Notes: generated by a model from the letters alone, not told the origin. A stretch of DNA of 64,000 nt from Anaerovorax odorimutans (GCF_024459955.1 NZ_JANFXK010000002.1:186001-250000); one strand, 5' to 3'; counted from the first letter of the stretch, positions 42,853-51,494 are shown. A program made the numbers and translations.

Positions 42853-42881
42853 AAAAACACGCCCAATTGGACGTGTTTTTC
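42853..42881 (-). terminator. Terminator of tRNA-Ser
   Basis: On the minus strand AAAAACACGTCC-AATT-GGGCGTGTTTTT forms a hairpin ending in T's, starting 4 nt beyond CCA. Confidence 0.75.
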
Positions 42882-42884
42882 TTT

Positions 42885-42972
42885 TGGCGGAGGACACGGG
42901 ACTCGAACCCGCGGGGCTGTTACACCTTACTCGCTTTCCAGGCGAGCTCCTTAGCCACTCGGTCAATCCTCC
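42885..42972 (-). tRNA. tRNA-Ser (anticodon GGA)
   Basis: 88 nt with encoded CCA. Acceptor GGAGGAT pairs with GTCCTCC; the anticodon arm CTCGC-CTGGAAA-GCGAG gives GGA (reads UCC/UCU). The long variable arm typical of class II tRNAs follows, then T-arm CGGG-TTCGAGT-CCCG. Its 3' end is the target of several integration scars nearby. Confidence 0.95.
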
Positions 42973-43065
42973 ATAGCTGCCCTAACTCGTCCCCAATCTG
43001 AGAACGCTTAGCGCACTTAATAATTTACCACATAACGGGTGCCTTGGCAAGTACAAACTTGACTT

Positions 43066-43536
43066 TTATTCAAATTCTTTTTTCATTGTCTGCGCACGTT
43101 TTTCTGTAAGAGCTTGAAAATCCTGCAGCGTATGCTCATATTCCGCGTTCATGTACTGGGACGCCATGATAAAGTCAGCCGTAGCACTGTTGGTAGCCAC
43201 CGGAATATCGTACACGACCGCAATTCGCAGCAGCGCCTTTATATCCGGATCGTGAGGCTGTGCTTCCAGGGGATCCCAGAAAAAGATCATCATGTCGATC
43301 TCGCCGTCAGCAATCTTGGCCCCTACCTGCAGGTCGCCTCCCAGCGGGCCGCTTTTATATGCTTTCACCGGCAGGCCGGTAGCCTCAGCGATCAGTCGGG
43401 ATGTGGTTCCCGTCCCGCACAGGAAATGCTTTTTCAGCTCCTCCTTGTTTTTTACGCACCAATGCACCATTTCATCTTTCAAATGATCGTGGGCGATCAA
43501 TGCAATTTTCTTTTGTTTTTCCATTATTACATCCAT
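43066..43536 (-). CDS. mgsA: Methylglyoxal synthase
   Basis: 156 residues from the ATG at 43536 (AAAGGAGG upstream); an in-frame extension to 43599 lies before that site. Family motifs are complete: ALIAHDHLKDEMVHW, LCGTGTTSRLI, KSGPLGGDLQVGAKI, MIFFWDPLEAQPHDPDIKA (the catalytic Asp lies in this region) and DIPVATNSATADFI. It turns dihydroxyacetone phosphate into methylglyoxal as an overflow of glycolysis. Single gene beside tRNA-Ser. Confidence 0.97.
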   Translation of the reverse strand: MDVIMEKQKKIALIAHDHLKDEMVHWCVKNKEELKKHFLCGTGTTSRLIAEATGLPVKAYKSGPLGGDLQVGAKIADGEIDMMIFFWDPLEAQPHDPDIKALLRIAVVYDIPVATNSATADFIMASQYMNAEYEHTLQDFQALTEKRAQTMKKEFE

Positions 43537-43954
43537 AAATTGTCCTCCTTTGTTTTTAATTATATCAGAAAACCAGAACACCTTTATCCAAAACAGCAAA
43601 ATTTAACCTATATTTAACATCCCCTATCTCAAAGAGAACCATGCGGACAAATGCCATTTGGCCGGTACTCTGTACAGGACGCCACTCAATGGCCGGCCGC
43701 ATGTTAACGCAGGCCGCATAATTTCTGTGTCCTCCGCCAAAATATATATGCTCAAGGGATTTGCTTAGAAGAATATATGGGGGATGGCCAATTGAACGCC
43801 GGTATGGTATCGCCAGCGGGCTTCACTTCCTGACAGTGAAGAATATGACATGCCAATTAATCTACTTCTGATAAGAAAAGATAAACATAAGTACAATCTC
43901 GTTGAATTTATGTTTTGAATAGAGTAAAATATAATCAAACGGAGGAGTATGCTA
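43537..43954. other. Intergenic accessory junction
   Basis: 418 bp. On the plus strand GTGTCCTCCGCCA (43727-43739) is another copy of the tRNA-Ser 3' end, in the opposite direction to the others. The 43760-43945 part is AT-rich and leads into the MNT gene. No gene seen. Confidence 0.5.
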
Positions 43955-44284
43955 ATGGATAGGGATTTGATTTTTGAAAAACTGACAAAAGGCCTTGCTG
44001 ATATATATGGAGACTTACTTGTCAGGATCCTGTTATATGGTTCGGTAGCCAGGGGAACAGACGATGAAGAATCTGATATAGATATTGCCGTGTTGCTCAA
44101 GCCTGGAGAAACAGAAGAAATGGGAGAAAAGATGCTTGACTTGGTTGTTGACCTGGAATTGGAGTGCAACAAAGTCTTATCTGTTTTACGCATAGATTAT
44201 GATAAATTTAAAGAATGGGAAGATATAATGCCTTTCTATAAGAATGTTAAGAAAGATGGGATCCTATTATGGCCGGCAGCATAA
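43955..44284 (+). CDS. MNT-type nucleotidyltransferase (antitoxin of an MNT/HEPN pair)
   Basis: 109 residues from the ATG at 43955 (GGAGG 9 bp upstream; an ATG two codons earlier is only 3 bp from it). The nucleotidyltransferase motif LLYGSVARGTDDEESDIDIA has the GSxxxG and the D-x-D pair. In intact pairs MntA AMPylates and inactivates the HEPN ribonuclease toxin. Here the HEPN gene that starts within its last codons is broken, so the antitoxin is left without a working target. AT-rich compared with its neighbours. Confidence 0.85.
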   Translation: MDRDLIFEKLTKGLADIYGDLLVRILLYGSVARGTDDEESDIDIAVLLKPGETEEMGEKMLDLVVDLELECNKVLSVLRIDYDKFKEWEDIMPFYKNVKKDGILLWPAA

Positions 44285-44410
44285 CCGAATTATCGAGATA
44301 CCGTTACAGCAGAGCACTCGAAGAAATGGAGAATGCGAGGCTGAGTTTTTCCGAAAGAAGATGGATTGTCAGAGATGAGAGAACACGCTGATTATGAAGA
44401 TTATAGATGA
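44269..44410 (+). pseudogene. HEPN-domain toxin remnant with internal deletion
   Basis: ATG at 44269 overlaps the MNT gene. ITELSRYRYSRALEEMENAR is the normal HEPN start. After about 35 codons the frame is lost, but the next frame reads REHADYEDYR before a TGA at 44410, which is the C-terminal part of such domains. The central portion with the Rx4-6H catalytic motif is deleted. Confidence 0.75.
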
Positions 44411-44488
44411 CGGTATTTGGGATTGTTTTAACTCGAAGCTTAAAGCTTGCCATAATTACACCTCCAAAGATGGGAGCTTTTGTTTCAT

Positions 44489-44881
44489 TTATAACCCTAA
44501 CCGCTCCTTTAATGCGTTTTGAAGGACGGCAGAAAAGTTAATACCTTTTGCAGAAGCTTCTTCATTCAGCCATTCTGGAATTGTAAGCGTTTTCTTGACA
44601 GCCTTATTGTTATGCATCTTACGATATTCAAGCGTATCACAGACCACGTAATTGACAAACTTATCGTTACCCGCATGGATTGATTTTAAGTCGCTTGGGG
44701 TGGGTATTGTTTTACCCTCCTTTTCATACCCATACAAAGTAAATGCTAGTACGTCTTCGGCCATTTTAAACCCGTCTTTTAAGTCATCGCCACAAGTGTA
44801 GCAGTTTTCAAAATCCGGAAAGTTGATAGAATACTTTCCTGCGTTCTCTTTTGTGAAGATCGCTGGATATATATACTTCAT
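44489..44881 (-). CDS. HicB-family antitoxin
   Basis: 130 residues. The N-terminal HicB fold has YPAIFTKENAGKYSINFPDF and ENCYTCGDDLKDGFKMAEDV; the C-terminal part (TLTIPEWLNEEASAKGINFS then VLQNALKERLG) is a ribbon-helix-helix DNA-binding domain. HicB neutralises HicA and represses the operon. Only a C-terminal scrap of HicA remains 33 bp upstream, so this is an orphan antitoxin. Confidence 0.9.
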   Translation of the reverse strand: MKYIYPAIFTKENAGKYSINFPDFENCYTCGDDLKDGFKMAEDVLAFTLYGYEKEGKTIPTPSDLKSIHAGNDKFVNYVVCDTLEYRKMHNNKAVKKTLTIPEWLNEEASAKGINFSAVLQNALKERLGL

Positions 44882-44913
44882 GGTTTCCCTCCTGTCTATG
44901 TTATTGGAATGGG

Positions 44914-45025
44914 TTATTTCAACCCCGCATCCTTCAAAATACTGTTTGCTGTGCCTTTTGACAACTGTTTACTTTTGTGTCTCGGAACCGGGAAGTCTTT
45001 ACCTTTTAGATCGCTGTTTTTTGTT
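44914..45025 (-). pseudogene. HicA toxin remnant (C-terminal third)
   Basis: On the minus strand RPTKNSDLKGKDFPVPRHKS then KQLSKGTANSILKDAGLK and a TAA at 44916. This matches the end of HicA mRNA interferases (HGNKELKKGTLHSILKQAG type). Just upstream the frame meets a stop and unrelated sequence; the catalytic histidine region is missing. Confidence 0.75.
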
Positions 45026-45077
45026 GGACGTGCTTAGGCGGGTTCGAGCGCCGCTGCGCCGATTCCAATAAATAAAA

Positions 45078-45110
45078 TCAGAGCAAGAAACCGGTTATTC
45101 CCTGCTCTGA
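45078..45110 (-). terminator. Terminator of thrC
   Basis: On the minus strand TCAGAGCA (45110-45103) pairs with TGCTCTGA (45085-45078), followed by TTTTATTTATT. Confidence 0.7.
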
Positions 45111-45124
45111 TAAAAATATCGCTT

Positions 45125-46603
45125 TTATTTCAGACAATCATACACCGCATCCGGCATCTGGTCGATATCGAGAACGCCCTTATGGCGGATCTCCTTATTT
45201 TCCAGATCCTTGAGTCCTGCCGGTACGCGCACCTTCGTCTCTTCGTACAGCTTCTTCACCGACTCAAATCCGGTTTCACCCTTTTCCAGACCGATGGATT
45301 CCGTAACGCTGTCGGCAAACTTGTAGGCGCTGGCCGTGGAAGCAATCAGGGTAGGAGTCTTATCTCCGGTATAAGCCACATAATCCTCATAAACACGGTA
45401 AGCGACTGCCGTATGGGTATCCATCAGGTAGCCGTACTTATTGTACATATGGCCGATCGTTTCATTGGTCCGCTTTACATCCGCATAACCGCCGTAGAAG
45501 TCGTCCAACGCATAGTTGATCTTCGGGCTCACGGTATATTTCTTGTCCTTTTCCAGGCTTTCCATCAAGCCCTTGATCTCTTCGCCGTCCTGGCCGCTCA
45601 GATGGTACAGCAGCCGCTCCAGATTGCTGGAAATGAGAATGTCCATGGACGGAGAGTTGGTCAGGAAAAATTCCCGGTTGGTATTGTAAGTTCCGGTGTT
45701 GATAAAGTCGGTCAGCACTTTGTTTTCATTGGAAGCGCAGATAAACTTTTTAACCGGAATTCCCATCTGTCCTGCGTAATAAGCTGCCAGAATGTTTCCG
45801 AAGTTGCCGGTAGGCACAACGATATTTATCTTGTCACCGTTTTGAATCACGCCTCGTTCCACCAGCTTGATGTAGCCGTAAACGTAGTACGCCACCTGCG
45901 GCACCAGTCTGCCGATGTTGATGGAATTGGCGGACGAAAGCTTGCAGTTGATCTCCGCCAGTTTTTCAGCGAAATCGCCGTCATTGAAGATTTTCTTCAC
46001 GCCGGTCTGGGCATCGTCAAAATTGCCGTTGATGGCAAAGACGTGGGTGTTTTCGCCTTCCTGAGTAACCATCTGGCGCTCCTGCACCTGGCTGACGCCC
46101 TTGTTGGGATAGAACACGATGATCTCCGTCCCCTGCACATCGGCAAAGCCTTCCAGGGCCGCTTTTCCCGTATCTCCCGATGTGGCCGTCAGAATGCAGA
46201 TCTTTTTGTCTTCCTTCTCTTTTTTCATGGCTGTCGTCAGAAGATATGGCAGAATGGACAGGGCCATGTCTTTGAAAGCCGCGGTTTTTCCATGATACAG
46301 TTCCAGGAAATAAGCGTCTCCGCCCTTTACGATCGGCACGATCTCCTCTTCTTCAAATTTGGAATCATAGGCGCCCTCAATGCACGCCTGCATTTCTTCA
46401 TCGGTATAATCTTCAAAGAACGCCCGAATTACGCGAAAAGCGACCTCCTGATAGGATTTTCCCACCATATCCTCGATCTCAAAGGGCAGCGCCGGAATCT
46501 CGTTGGGAACGTAAAGCCCCTTGTCCTCCGCTATGCCCTGAATGATCGCCTGGGCTGACGTCTTTATATATTTACTTCCTCTGGTACTCTGGTAATGTAT
46601 CAT
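45125..46603 (-). CDS. thrC: Threonine synthase
   Basis: 492 residues, class of the longer ThrC. N-terminal YQSTRGSKYIKTSAQAIIQG, PLP lysine in YHGKTAAFKDMALSILPYLL, phosphate-binding TATSGDTGKAALEGFAD and the VPTGNFGNILAAYYAGQMG motif are present. It converts O-phosphohomoserine to threonine. It stands alone, without hom or thrB, and has a terminator at 45078-45110. Confidence 0.97.
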   Translation of the reverse strand: MIHYQSTRGSKYIKTSAQAIIQGIAEDKGLYVPNEIPALPFEIEDMVGKSYQEVAFRVIRAFFEDYTDEEMQACIEGAYDSKFEEEEIVPIVKGGDAYFLELYHGKTAAFKDMALSILPYLLTTAMKKEKEDKKICILTATSGDTGKAALEGFADVQGTEIIVFYPNKGVSQVQERQMVTQEGENTHVFAINGNFDDAQTGVKKIFNDGDFAEKLAEINCKLSSANSINIGRLVPQVAYYVYGYIKLVERGVIQNGDKINIVVPTGNFGNILAAYYAGQMGIPVKKFICASNENKVLTDFINTGTYNTNREFFLTNSPSMDILISSNLERLLYHLSGQDGEEIKGLMESLEKDKKYTVSPKINYALDDFYGGYADVKRTNETIGHMYNKYGYLMDTHTAVAYRVYEDYVAYTGDKTPTLIASTASAYKFADSVTESIGLEKGETGFESVKKLYEETKVRVPAGLKDLENKEIRHKGVLDIDQMPDAVYDCLK

Positions 46604-46674
46604 TTCTTTACTCCTTTACACGATCAATATTCCTTGATTTTAACAAAAAAATCCCATAAGTTCAATGAAAAATA

Positions 46675-46950
46675 CTAATCTGCGAGAATGTCCCGGTATT
46701 CTTCATGCTTTTGGAACCATTTTACCGCATAAGAGCAGGTAACCTTTGCTTTCTTGCCTTCTGAGGCGATCTGCTTTACTGCCGCTTCTACCAGCTGTCC
46801 GGCCGCTCCCTGCCCGCGGAGCGAATCATCCACAAAGGTATGGTCGATGTCCACAAGACCGTTTCCCGCATCGGGGAACGTGATCTCCGCCACCAGCCTG
46901 CCCGTTTCGTTTGTCGCAAAAATACGATTTTTCTCTTTCTGTAATTCCAT
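46675..46950 (-). CDS. Short GNAT-family acetyltransferase (YjdJ-like)
   Basis: 91 residues, the compact Acetyltransf_CG type. VAEITFPDAGNGLVDIDHTF, VDDSLRGQGAAGQLVEAAVK (acetyl-CoA loop R/Q-x-x-G-x-G/A) and VTCSYAVKWFQKHEEYRDIL are diagnostic. Substrate unknown. It starts 3 bp after the coaC stop, so it ends the coaB-coaC operon. Confidence 0.9.
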   Translation of the reverse strand: MELQKEKNRIFATNETGRLVAEITFPDAGNGLVDIDHTFVDDSLRGQGAAGQLVEAAVKQIASEGKKAKVTCSYAVKWFQKHEEYRDILAD

Positions 46951-46953
46951 AAT

Positions 46954-47505
46954 TTACCCCTGCTTTCCGCACTTCAGTGCGTTCAAAATAATATCAACGA
47001 TTTCGTCCACATCGGCAAGCGCCCCTTTTCCCAGATCCCCGCAGGCCAGAAGGCTTGCTTTGGGGTCGATAAAATGATAGCCGTACTGTTTCAGCTTTTC
47101 AATATTGGCCTGCACGATGGGATTCTCATACATGTTCGTGTTCATGGCCGGCGCTATGTAAACCGGCGCCTGGTTGGCCGCCGCCATGACGACCGTGGAA
47201 AGAAAATCATCGGCAATACCGCCGGCGATTTTTCCGATTATATTGGCCGATGCCGGAGCGATCAGCACCAGGTCGGCTTTCTTTGCCAGTGAAATGTGCT
47301 TCACTTCGCTGGGCGTAATCTCTTCAAACATGTCCATATAGACTTTATTCTTGCTCAGCGTCTGAAAGGTCAGCGGCGTGATAAATTTACTGCCGCTTTC
47401 GGTCAGGATCACGTCCACATTATGCCCCTGTTTTGTCAGACGGCTGGTTATCTCCGCCGCTTTGTAAGCGGCAATGCTGCCGGTTACCCCTAGTATTACA
47501 TTCAT
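46954..47505 (-). CDS. coaC: Phosphopantothenoylcysteine decarboxylase
   Basis: 183 residues from the ATG at 47505, overlapping the coaB stop by 4 bp; GGAGGAAG lies upstream. NVILGVTGSIAAYKAAEITS is the FMN-binding start, with the conserved histidine in SEVKHISLAKKADL, ASANIIGKIAGGIADDFLST, and PAMNTNMYENP, the substrate-recognition motif. Many bacteria have a fused CoaBC; here the two activities are separate genes, as in streptococci and some Clostridia. Confidence 0.93.
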   Translation of the reverse strand: MNVILGVTGSIAAYKAAEITSRLTKQGHNVDVILTESGSKFITPLTFQTLSKNKVYMDMFEEITPSEVKHISLAKKADLVLIAPASANIIGKIAGGIADDFLSTVVMAAANQAPVYIAPAMNTNMYENPIVQANIEKLKQYGYHFIDPKASLLACGDLGKGALADVDEIVDIILNALKCGKQG

Positions 47506-48191
47506 TTTACTTCCTCCCAAACCCGTTTGGCGATCATATCCGCGATCTGCTCGTTGTTCTCCATTGTATCGTAAGTGCCGTCTCTGTGGATCAGATAGCC
47601 TCTATGCATGGTCCTTCCGATTTCAGCCAGATCATTGGCGAGAACAAAGGTGCAGTCGTTCTTTTTCAAAAGATTATGCCCCACCTGAATCAGCTCTTCG
47701 TGCGGCACATGGCTGAGGAGCTTAAAGCCCACCAGCGTCGTCTTCGGGCTGAGTTTTTTAATCATACCGATCACCTTGGGAGAACGCTGCATGATGATCG
47801 TCAGATCATCGATGCTGGAGCTGATCTTGTTTCCCTCCAGCCTGGTCGTGTCACCGGACTTGATTTTCTCCAAAGTAGTGACCTCTTTCACCATATAATC
47901 GCTGACCGCCATGGCATGAACAACCCCGTCGATCTTTTCTTCCGTAAGCAGGCGTTTCAGCTCTGCTTCCAGGTCGCGGACGCCTTCAATGGGAATCGCC
48001 GTGACGTTGGCGCCTTCCAGAGGCTGCGCCCTCAGACCATGCAGATAATAAAGCTGTTCAATCTGCTGTGAATACGCTTCCAGGAAACGTTCACCGATGG
48101 CATGCCCCAGTCTGCCGGTGGAAGTATTGGTGATGGACCGCACGTCGTCGATTCGTTCGCTGGTCCCGCCTGCTGTAATGATGATCTTCAT
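47502..48191 (-). CDS. coaB: Phosphopantothenate-cysteine ligase
   Basis: 229 residues, CoaB-type. IITAGGTSERIDDVRSITNT is the conserved opening and STGRLGHAIGERFLE follows. FKLLSHVPHEELIQ and FVLANDLAEIG are later family positions. It joins 4'-phosphopantothenate to cysteine in CoA synthesis, using CTP or ATP depending on type. The gene overlaps coaC. In this strain it also feeds the phosphopantetheine pool used by the PPTase. Confidence 0.93.
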   Translation of the reverse strand: MKIIITAGGTSERIDDVRSITNTSTGRLGHAIGERFLEAYSQQIEQLYYLHGLRAQPLEGANVTAIPIEGVRDLEAELKRLLTEEKIDGVVHAMAVSDYMVKEVTTLEKIKSGDTTRLEGNKISSSIDDLTIIMQRSPKVIGMIKKLSPKTTLVGFKLLSHVPHEELIQVGHNLLKKNDCTFVLANDLAEIGRTMHRGYLIHRDGTYDTMENNEQIADMIAKRVWEEVK

Positions 48192-48212
48192 CGATTGCTG
48201 TTTCTCCTTTGC

Positions 48213-48575
48213 TTATTTCTGTTCTATGATTTCCAGCGTTACCCCGTTGGGATCTTTGATAAAAAAGAATCTGGTGTTGGGATTGGGCTGGATCGGACCT
48301 GCCGTGATTTCAACACCCTTATCCTTCATCCGTTCCATAGCCTCATCGAGAGAGTCTACGGAAAGTCCCAGGCTCAAGTGGTCGCTGAAGCTGACATCGG
48401 TTACGGCTTTATCGCCGATCAGCTCGATCTCCGCCGGGCCGTCCGCCAGGAAAGCAATCTCGGCATTGGGGCCGGCCGGGAATCTGCGGGCCACCTCCAT
48501 ACCGATCACCTCTTCATAAAACCGGATCGATTCTTCCAAATCCTTCACATGTATCGTCGCAAATGTAAATTTCAT
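48213..48575 (-). CDS. VOC-family protein (lactoylglutathione lyase-like)
   Basis: 120 residues, two beta-alpha-beta-beta-beta motifs. FATIHVKDLEESIRFYEEVI, LSLGLSVDSLDEAMERMKDK and the final FFFIKDPNGVTLEIIE are the vicinal oxygen chelate signature with His7-area, Glu and the C-terminal Glu as metal ligands. Such short proteins are often annotated glyoxalase I, which would pair with the methylglyoxal synthase in this window, but the substrate is unproven. Confidence 0.88.
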   Translation of the reverse strand: MKFTFATIHVKDLEESIRFYEEVIGMEVARRFPAGPNAEIAFLADGPAEIELIGDKAVTDVSFSDHLSLGLSVDSLDEAMERMKDKGVEITAGPIQPNPNTRFFFIKDPNGVTLEIIEQK

Positions 48576-48587
48576 TTTTGTCCTCCT

Positions 48588-49463
48588 TTACTCCTCTGTC
48601 ATTTCTTTTTTAAGCAGCAGTTTTCCATCGGGGCTGAGCACTTCCAAGGTATGCTGCTGCTCGCTGAAAAAGTCTCGTTTTGCTCCCGCCGTACCAAGCT
48701 TATAACGGTATACGAAGCCCTTATCGTCCTTTGACAGGATATAAATATCGACCGCCGTTTTTTCAGGAACCTTGATGCTGCCTTTCCAGTCAACCTTCGG
48801 GGAATCCCCATCTAGCCCCGAGACTTCCATCTCTTTTTCATAGACTTGTTTTCCGTCCGCGATCCCGACGATCCGGGCCGTGTTAGGCGCTTCACTGGAA
48901 AGTTCGTCGAAGCCGAAATGGATCTCCATGTCAAAATCAATTTTATCTTTTTTCACGTGGGGATCCGGGCCGCTGGCTAACCAACTGAAATCAATCGGAA
49001 GATATGGAGATTCTCCCTCTATGGACTCAGTTCTCACGGTTTCCCCATCCTCCAGAATCACTTCCGGATCTACGCTTTTAAAGGCGGAAACCGGAATTGT
49101 CCCGACAAAGGTGTTGTCTTTTCGTTTAAGCGGGTAAGTCTTTCCGTCTATTTTAACCTTCGCCTTTGTACCTTCCCGAAACTCCGCCGGCGTAACGGAT
49201 ATACCGCACTGGATGGTACCGTCCTCGGCAGAAACCGTATCCGCGCCTTTGAACTCGACACTGCTGTCAGCAAAAATTGTCGGCGGTTCCCCACCATAAG
49301 AGCTGTCGTACGATATGGTCTGCGGGGCCGAAACCACACTGTCCTCAATCATCAAATTTTTCATGGCGCCAATCCAAACCGCGATTACAACCAGCACCAG
49401 AAGCATCAGCGCGATCGCTGCCGCCCCAACGCCAATAACGATGTACTGCTTTTTCTTTTCCAT
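48588..49463 (-). CDS. Hypothetical membrane-anchored extracytoplasmic protein
   Basis: 291 residues. KKKQ at the N-terminus and one long hydrophobic segment (about 8-32) form an uncleaved anchor. The outside part reads as two beta-rich domains: about 70-130 (GISVTPAEFREGTKAKVKID) and about 150-290 with DVYILSKDDKGFVYRYKLG. I recognise no family. It is followed by the VOC gene, 12 bp away, but a shared role is not evident. Confidence 0.6.
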   Translation of the reverse strand: MEKKKQYIVIGVGAAAIALMLLVLVVIAVWIGAMKNLMIEDSVVSAPQTISYDSSYGGEPPTIFADSSVEFKGADTVSAEDGTIQCGISVTPAEFREGTKAKVKIDGKTYPLKRKDNTFVGTIPVSAFKSVDPEVILEDGETVRTESIEGESPYLPIDFSWLASGPDPHVKKDKIDFDMEIHFGFDELSSEAPNTARIVGIADGKQVYEKEMEVSGLDGDSPKVDWKGSIKVPEKTAVDIYILSKDDKGFVYRYKLGTAGAKRDFFSEQQHTLEVLSPDGKLLLKKEMTEE

Positions 49464-49581
49464 ATTCCTTCCTCCTTTTTATTGAATCTCCACATTTAAA
49501 CACATTGTTATTTTACTACACATTTGATGCAATTGCTATAATTACGTGGAAATTCCGGGCCGGGAAAGCCTGCGCCGGAAA

Positions 49582-49611
49582 AGAAAAAGACGCAGGGCCC
49601 GCCTGCGCCTG
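49582..49611 (-). terminator. Terminator after the TOBE protein
   Basis: On the minus strand GGCGCAGG pairs with CCTGCGTC around GCGGGC-type bases, followed by TTTTTC. Confidence 0.6.
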
Positions 49612-49632
49612 ACATTGCTATTCAAAAGTGTC

Positions 49633-49845
49633 TTAGTCGTCAACGCCAACCATTACGGAAGTGGCTTTGATTACCGCATAGGCTTCTTTTCCCACTTCCA
49701 ACCCCAGCTCTTCAATCGCTGACATGGAAATAGTGGAACTGATCTTGTTGCCTCCGCCGATATCGAGGATTACGATGCCGTTTACCGCACCCTTTTTGAT
49801 TTCTACGACTTTTCCTTTTAACTGATTTCTAGCGCTTAATTTCAT
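49633..49845 (-). CDS. TOBE/Mop domain molybdopterin- or molybdate-binding protein
   Basis: 70 residues, a single Mop domain: KLSARNQLKGKVVEIKKGAV, NGIVILDIGGGNKISSTISM, EELGLEVGKEAYAVIKATSV and a VMVGVDD end. Single Mop proteins (molbindins) oligomerise and bind molybdate or tungstate. No mod transporter is adjacent. Start at 49845 with GGAT-type site upstream; monocistronic with its own terminator. Confidence 0.9.
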   Translation of the reverse strand: MKLSARNQLKGKVVEIKKGAVNGIVILDIGGGNKISSTISMSAIEELGLEVGKEAYAVIKATSVMVGVDD

Positions 49846-49981
49846 GATTCTTCATCCTTTCTCCGGTAATAATACCGTTTCTTCTATGAAAGCTATATAC
49901 CCTCATTCGCCGATTTTTAACATCCTTTATTATACGACAGTTTTTCCTGTCGATAAGCAACGCAGAATTCTCGCCGCTGAT

Positions 49982-51421
49982 CTACGCTCCCACAGTAACT
50001 TCTCCATTTTCGTTGACGCCGATTACTTTCTCGCCGCCGGCCCGCAGGCTGCGGATATAGCGGATATCTTCCGCCGTGATCTTCTCCCCCGGACAAATCA
50101 GAGGGATACCCGGCGGATATGGAATAATCGAGGAGGCGCAGATTTTTCCTTCCGACCGTTCCAGCGCCAGCCTCTGCTTGGCCTTTGGTATGGCAAAAAT
50201 TTCTTTTTTCTCCGGCGCCCGGCCCGCATTGCCGCCAGCAGCTGCTCCCGGCTTTCCCGGCTCCCGGTCCCTTTCCCGGTTTCCCAGTTTTTCCCTGATA
50301 TCCCTCAACGCATGGAGAAGGGTATCAAAATCCCGCCTCTGATTTCCAATGCCGGTCATGAGCATCAGAATATTGCCCGTGGTCAGCTCAGCAAACACGC
50401 CCCGCTCCATCAGCAGATTCTCCAGCTCACTCGCCGAGATTCCCAGAAGACCCGTATCAATGTTGATTTTACTGTAATCAAAGTTTTCCAGATTGTCGAT
50501 CACGCGAATACCGGGAATCCGCTTTACTTCTTCATAAAAATACCGCAGGTTTCCCTGCCACTGCTCCATCAGCTCCGTACCCTGCTGTTCCAGAATATCG
50601 GCATTGATATCCAGCGAAGCCATCAAAAGATAGGACGGGCTGGTACTTTGTATGGCCTGCAGCTTGTCCTCCAGCACATAGCGGTCTACCCTGTCCGAAT
50701 TCAAATTGAGAACGGCGCTTTGGGTAAAGGACGCCAGTGTTTTATGAATACTGTTGATGACAATATCCGCTCCCGCTTCCTCTGCGCTGACCGGTCCCGT
50801 TCCCCGGCCCAGCCATTTGAGATGCGCTCCATGGGCCTGATCCACGATCAGGATTTTTCCGTGCCTGTGGACCACCTTGGCAATCGCCCGGATATCACTG
50901 CATACTCCATAGTAGTTGGGGCTGGGAAGGATCACTGCCGCAGCCTGAGGCTCTTCCTCCATGGCCCGCTGTACCTCCTGCGGAGTCACGGCTCCCAGTA
51001 TTCCATATTCTTCGATCAGCTCCGGGTACAGATACACCGGGGCGATATTTCCCAGGGTCAGGGCATTGAACACGGATTTATGGCAGTTCCTGGCCATAAG
51101 CAGCTTTCCTCCGGCCGGCACACTGGCCAGGATGGCAGCGATGATGCCCCCGCTCGTCCCGTTAATCAGCATATAAGAACGGTCTGTTTCGTACAGCCCG
51201 GCGTACCGTTCCTGCGTTCTTTTTAGAATACCTTCCGTTTGGAACAGATTGTCCGCTCCCGGAATCTCGGTGATATCACAGTCCATAAATTTATCCAGGA
51301 ATTCCCCATACCCCAGCCGGCGGTACAGGCTGGCCCCCTTATGCCCCGGCATATGAAAGGATACCGGCCGTTTGTCCGCATGCTCCATGAGGAATTGTAT
51401 CGTTGTCTTTTGTTTGTCCAC
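49982..51421 (-). CDS. Orn/Lys/Arg decarboxylase family (PLP, fold type I)
   Basis: 479 residues from a GTG at 51421, which has GGAAAGGAG 7 bp upstream; a TTG at 51439 is upstream of that and rejected. Residues 12-325 are the large domain: FHMPGHKGASLYRR, LINGTSGGIIAAILA, VDQAHGAHLKW and the Schiff-base lysine in NSIHKTLASFTQS. A short C-terminal domain follows with PPGIPLICPGEKI. This is the shorter, SpeA/Cad-like group that lacks the N-terminal wing domain. The substrate (lysine, ornithine or arginine) cannot be set from sequence alone. Confidence 0.9.
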   Translation of the reverse strand: MDKQKTTIQFLMEHADKRPVSFHMPGHKGASLYRRLGYGEFLDKFMDCDITEIPGADNLFQTEGILKRTQERYAGLYETDRSYMLINGTSGGIIAAILASVPAGGKLLMARNCHKSVFNALTLGNIAPVYLYPELIEEYGILGAVTPQEVQRAMEEEPQAAAVILPSPNYYGVCSDIRAIAKVVHRHGKILIVDQAHGAHLKWLGRGTGPVSAEEAGADIVINSIHKTLASFTQSAVLNLNSDRVDRYVLEDKLQAIQSTSPSYLLMASLDINADILEQQGTELMEQWQGNLRYFYEEVKRIPGIRVIDNLENFDYSKINIDTGLLGISASELENLLMERGVFAELTTGNILMLMTGIGNQRRDFDTLLHALRDIREKLGNRERDREPGKPGAAAGGNAGRAPEKKEIFAIPKAKQRLALERSEGKICASSIIPYPPGIPLICPGEKITAEDIRYIRSLRAGGEKVIGVNENGEVTVGA

Positions 51422-51494
51422 GAAATTTCTCCTTTCCAAGTCTCTCCATTATACCGTTTTTGTGTTAGAATAGGAAGCAAAAGGAGGAAATCCC

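Noticed and set aside
43765-44193. Minus-strand Ser-rich frame opposite the MNT gene
   Set aside because: Antisense to a well-matched nucleotidyltransferase gene.
45040-45064. GGGTTCGAGCGCCGCTGCGC as a tRNA T-arm
   Set aside because: The stem closes with a G-G mismatch and there is no CCA end or matching tRNA body.
45019-46660. T-box or threonine leader upstream of thrC
   Set aside because: Only about 60 bp before the start were available to inspect; no T-box motif, tandem Thr codons or terminator/antiterminator pair was seen.
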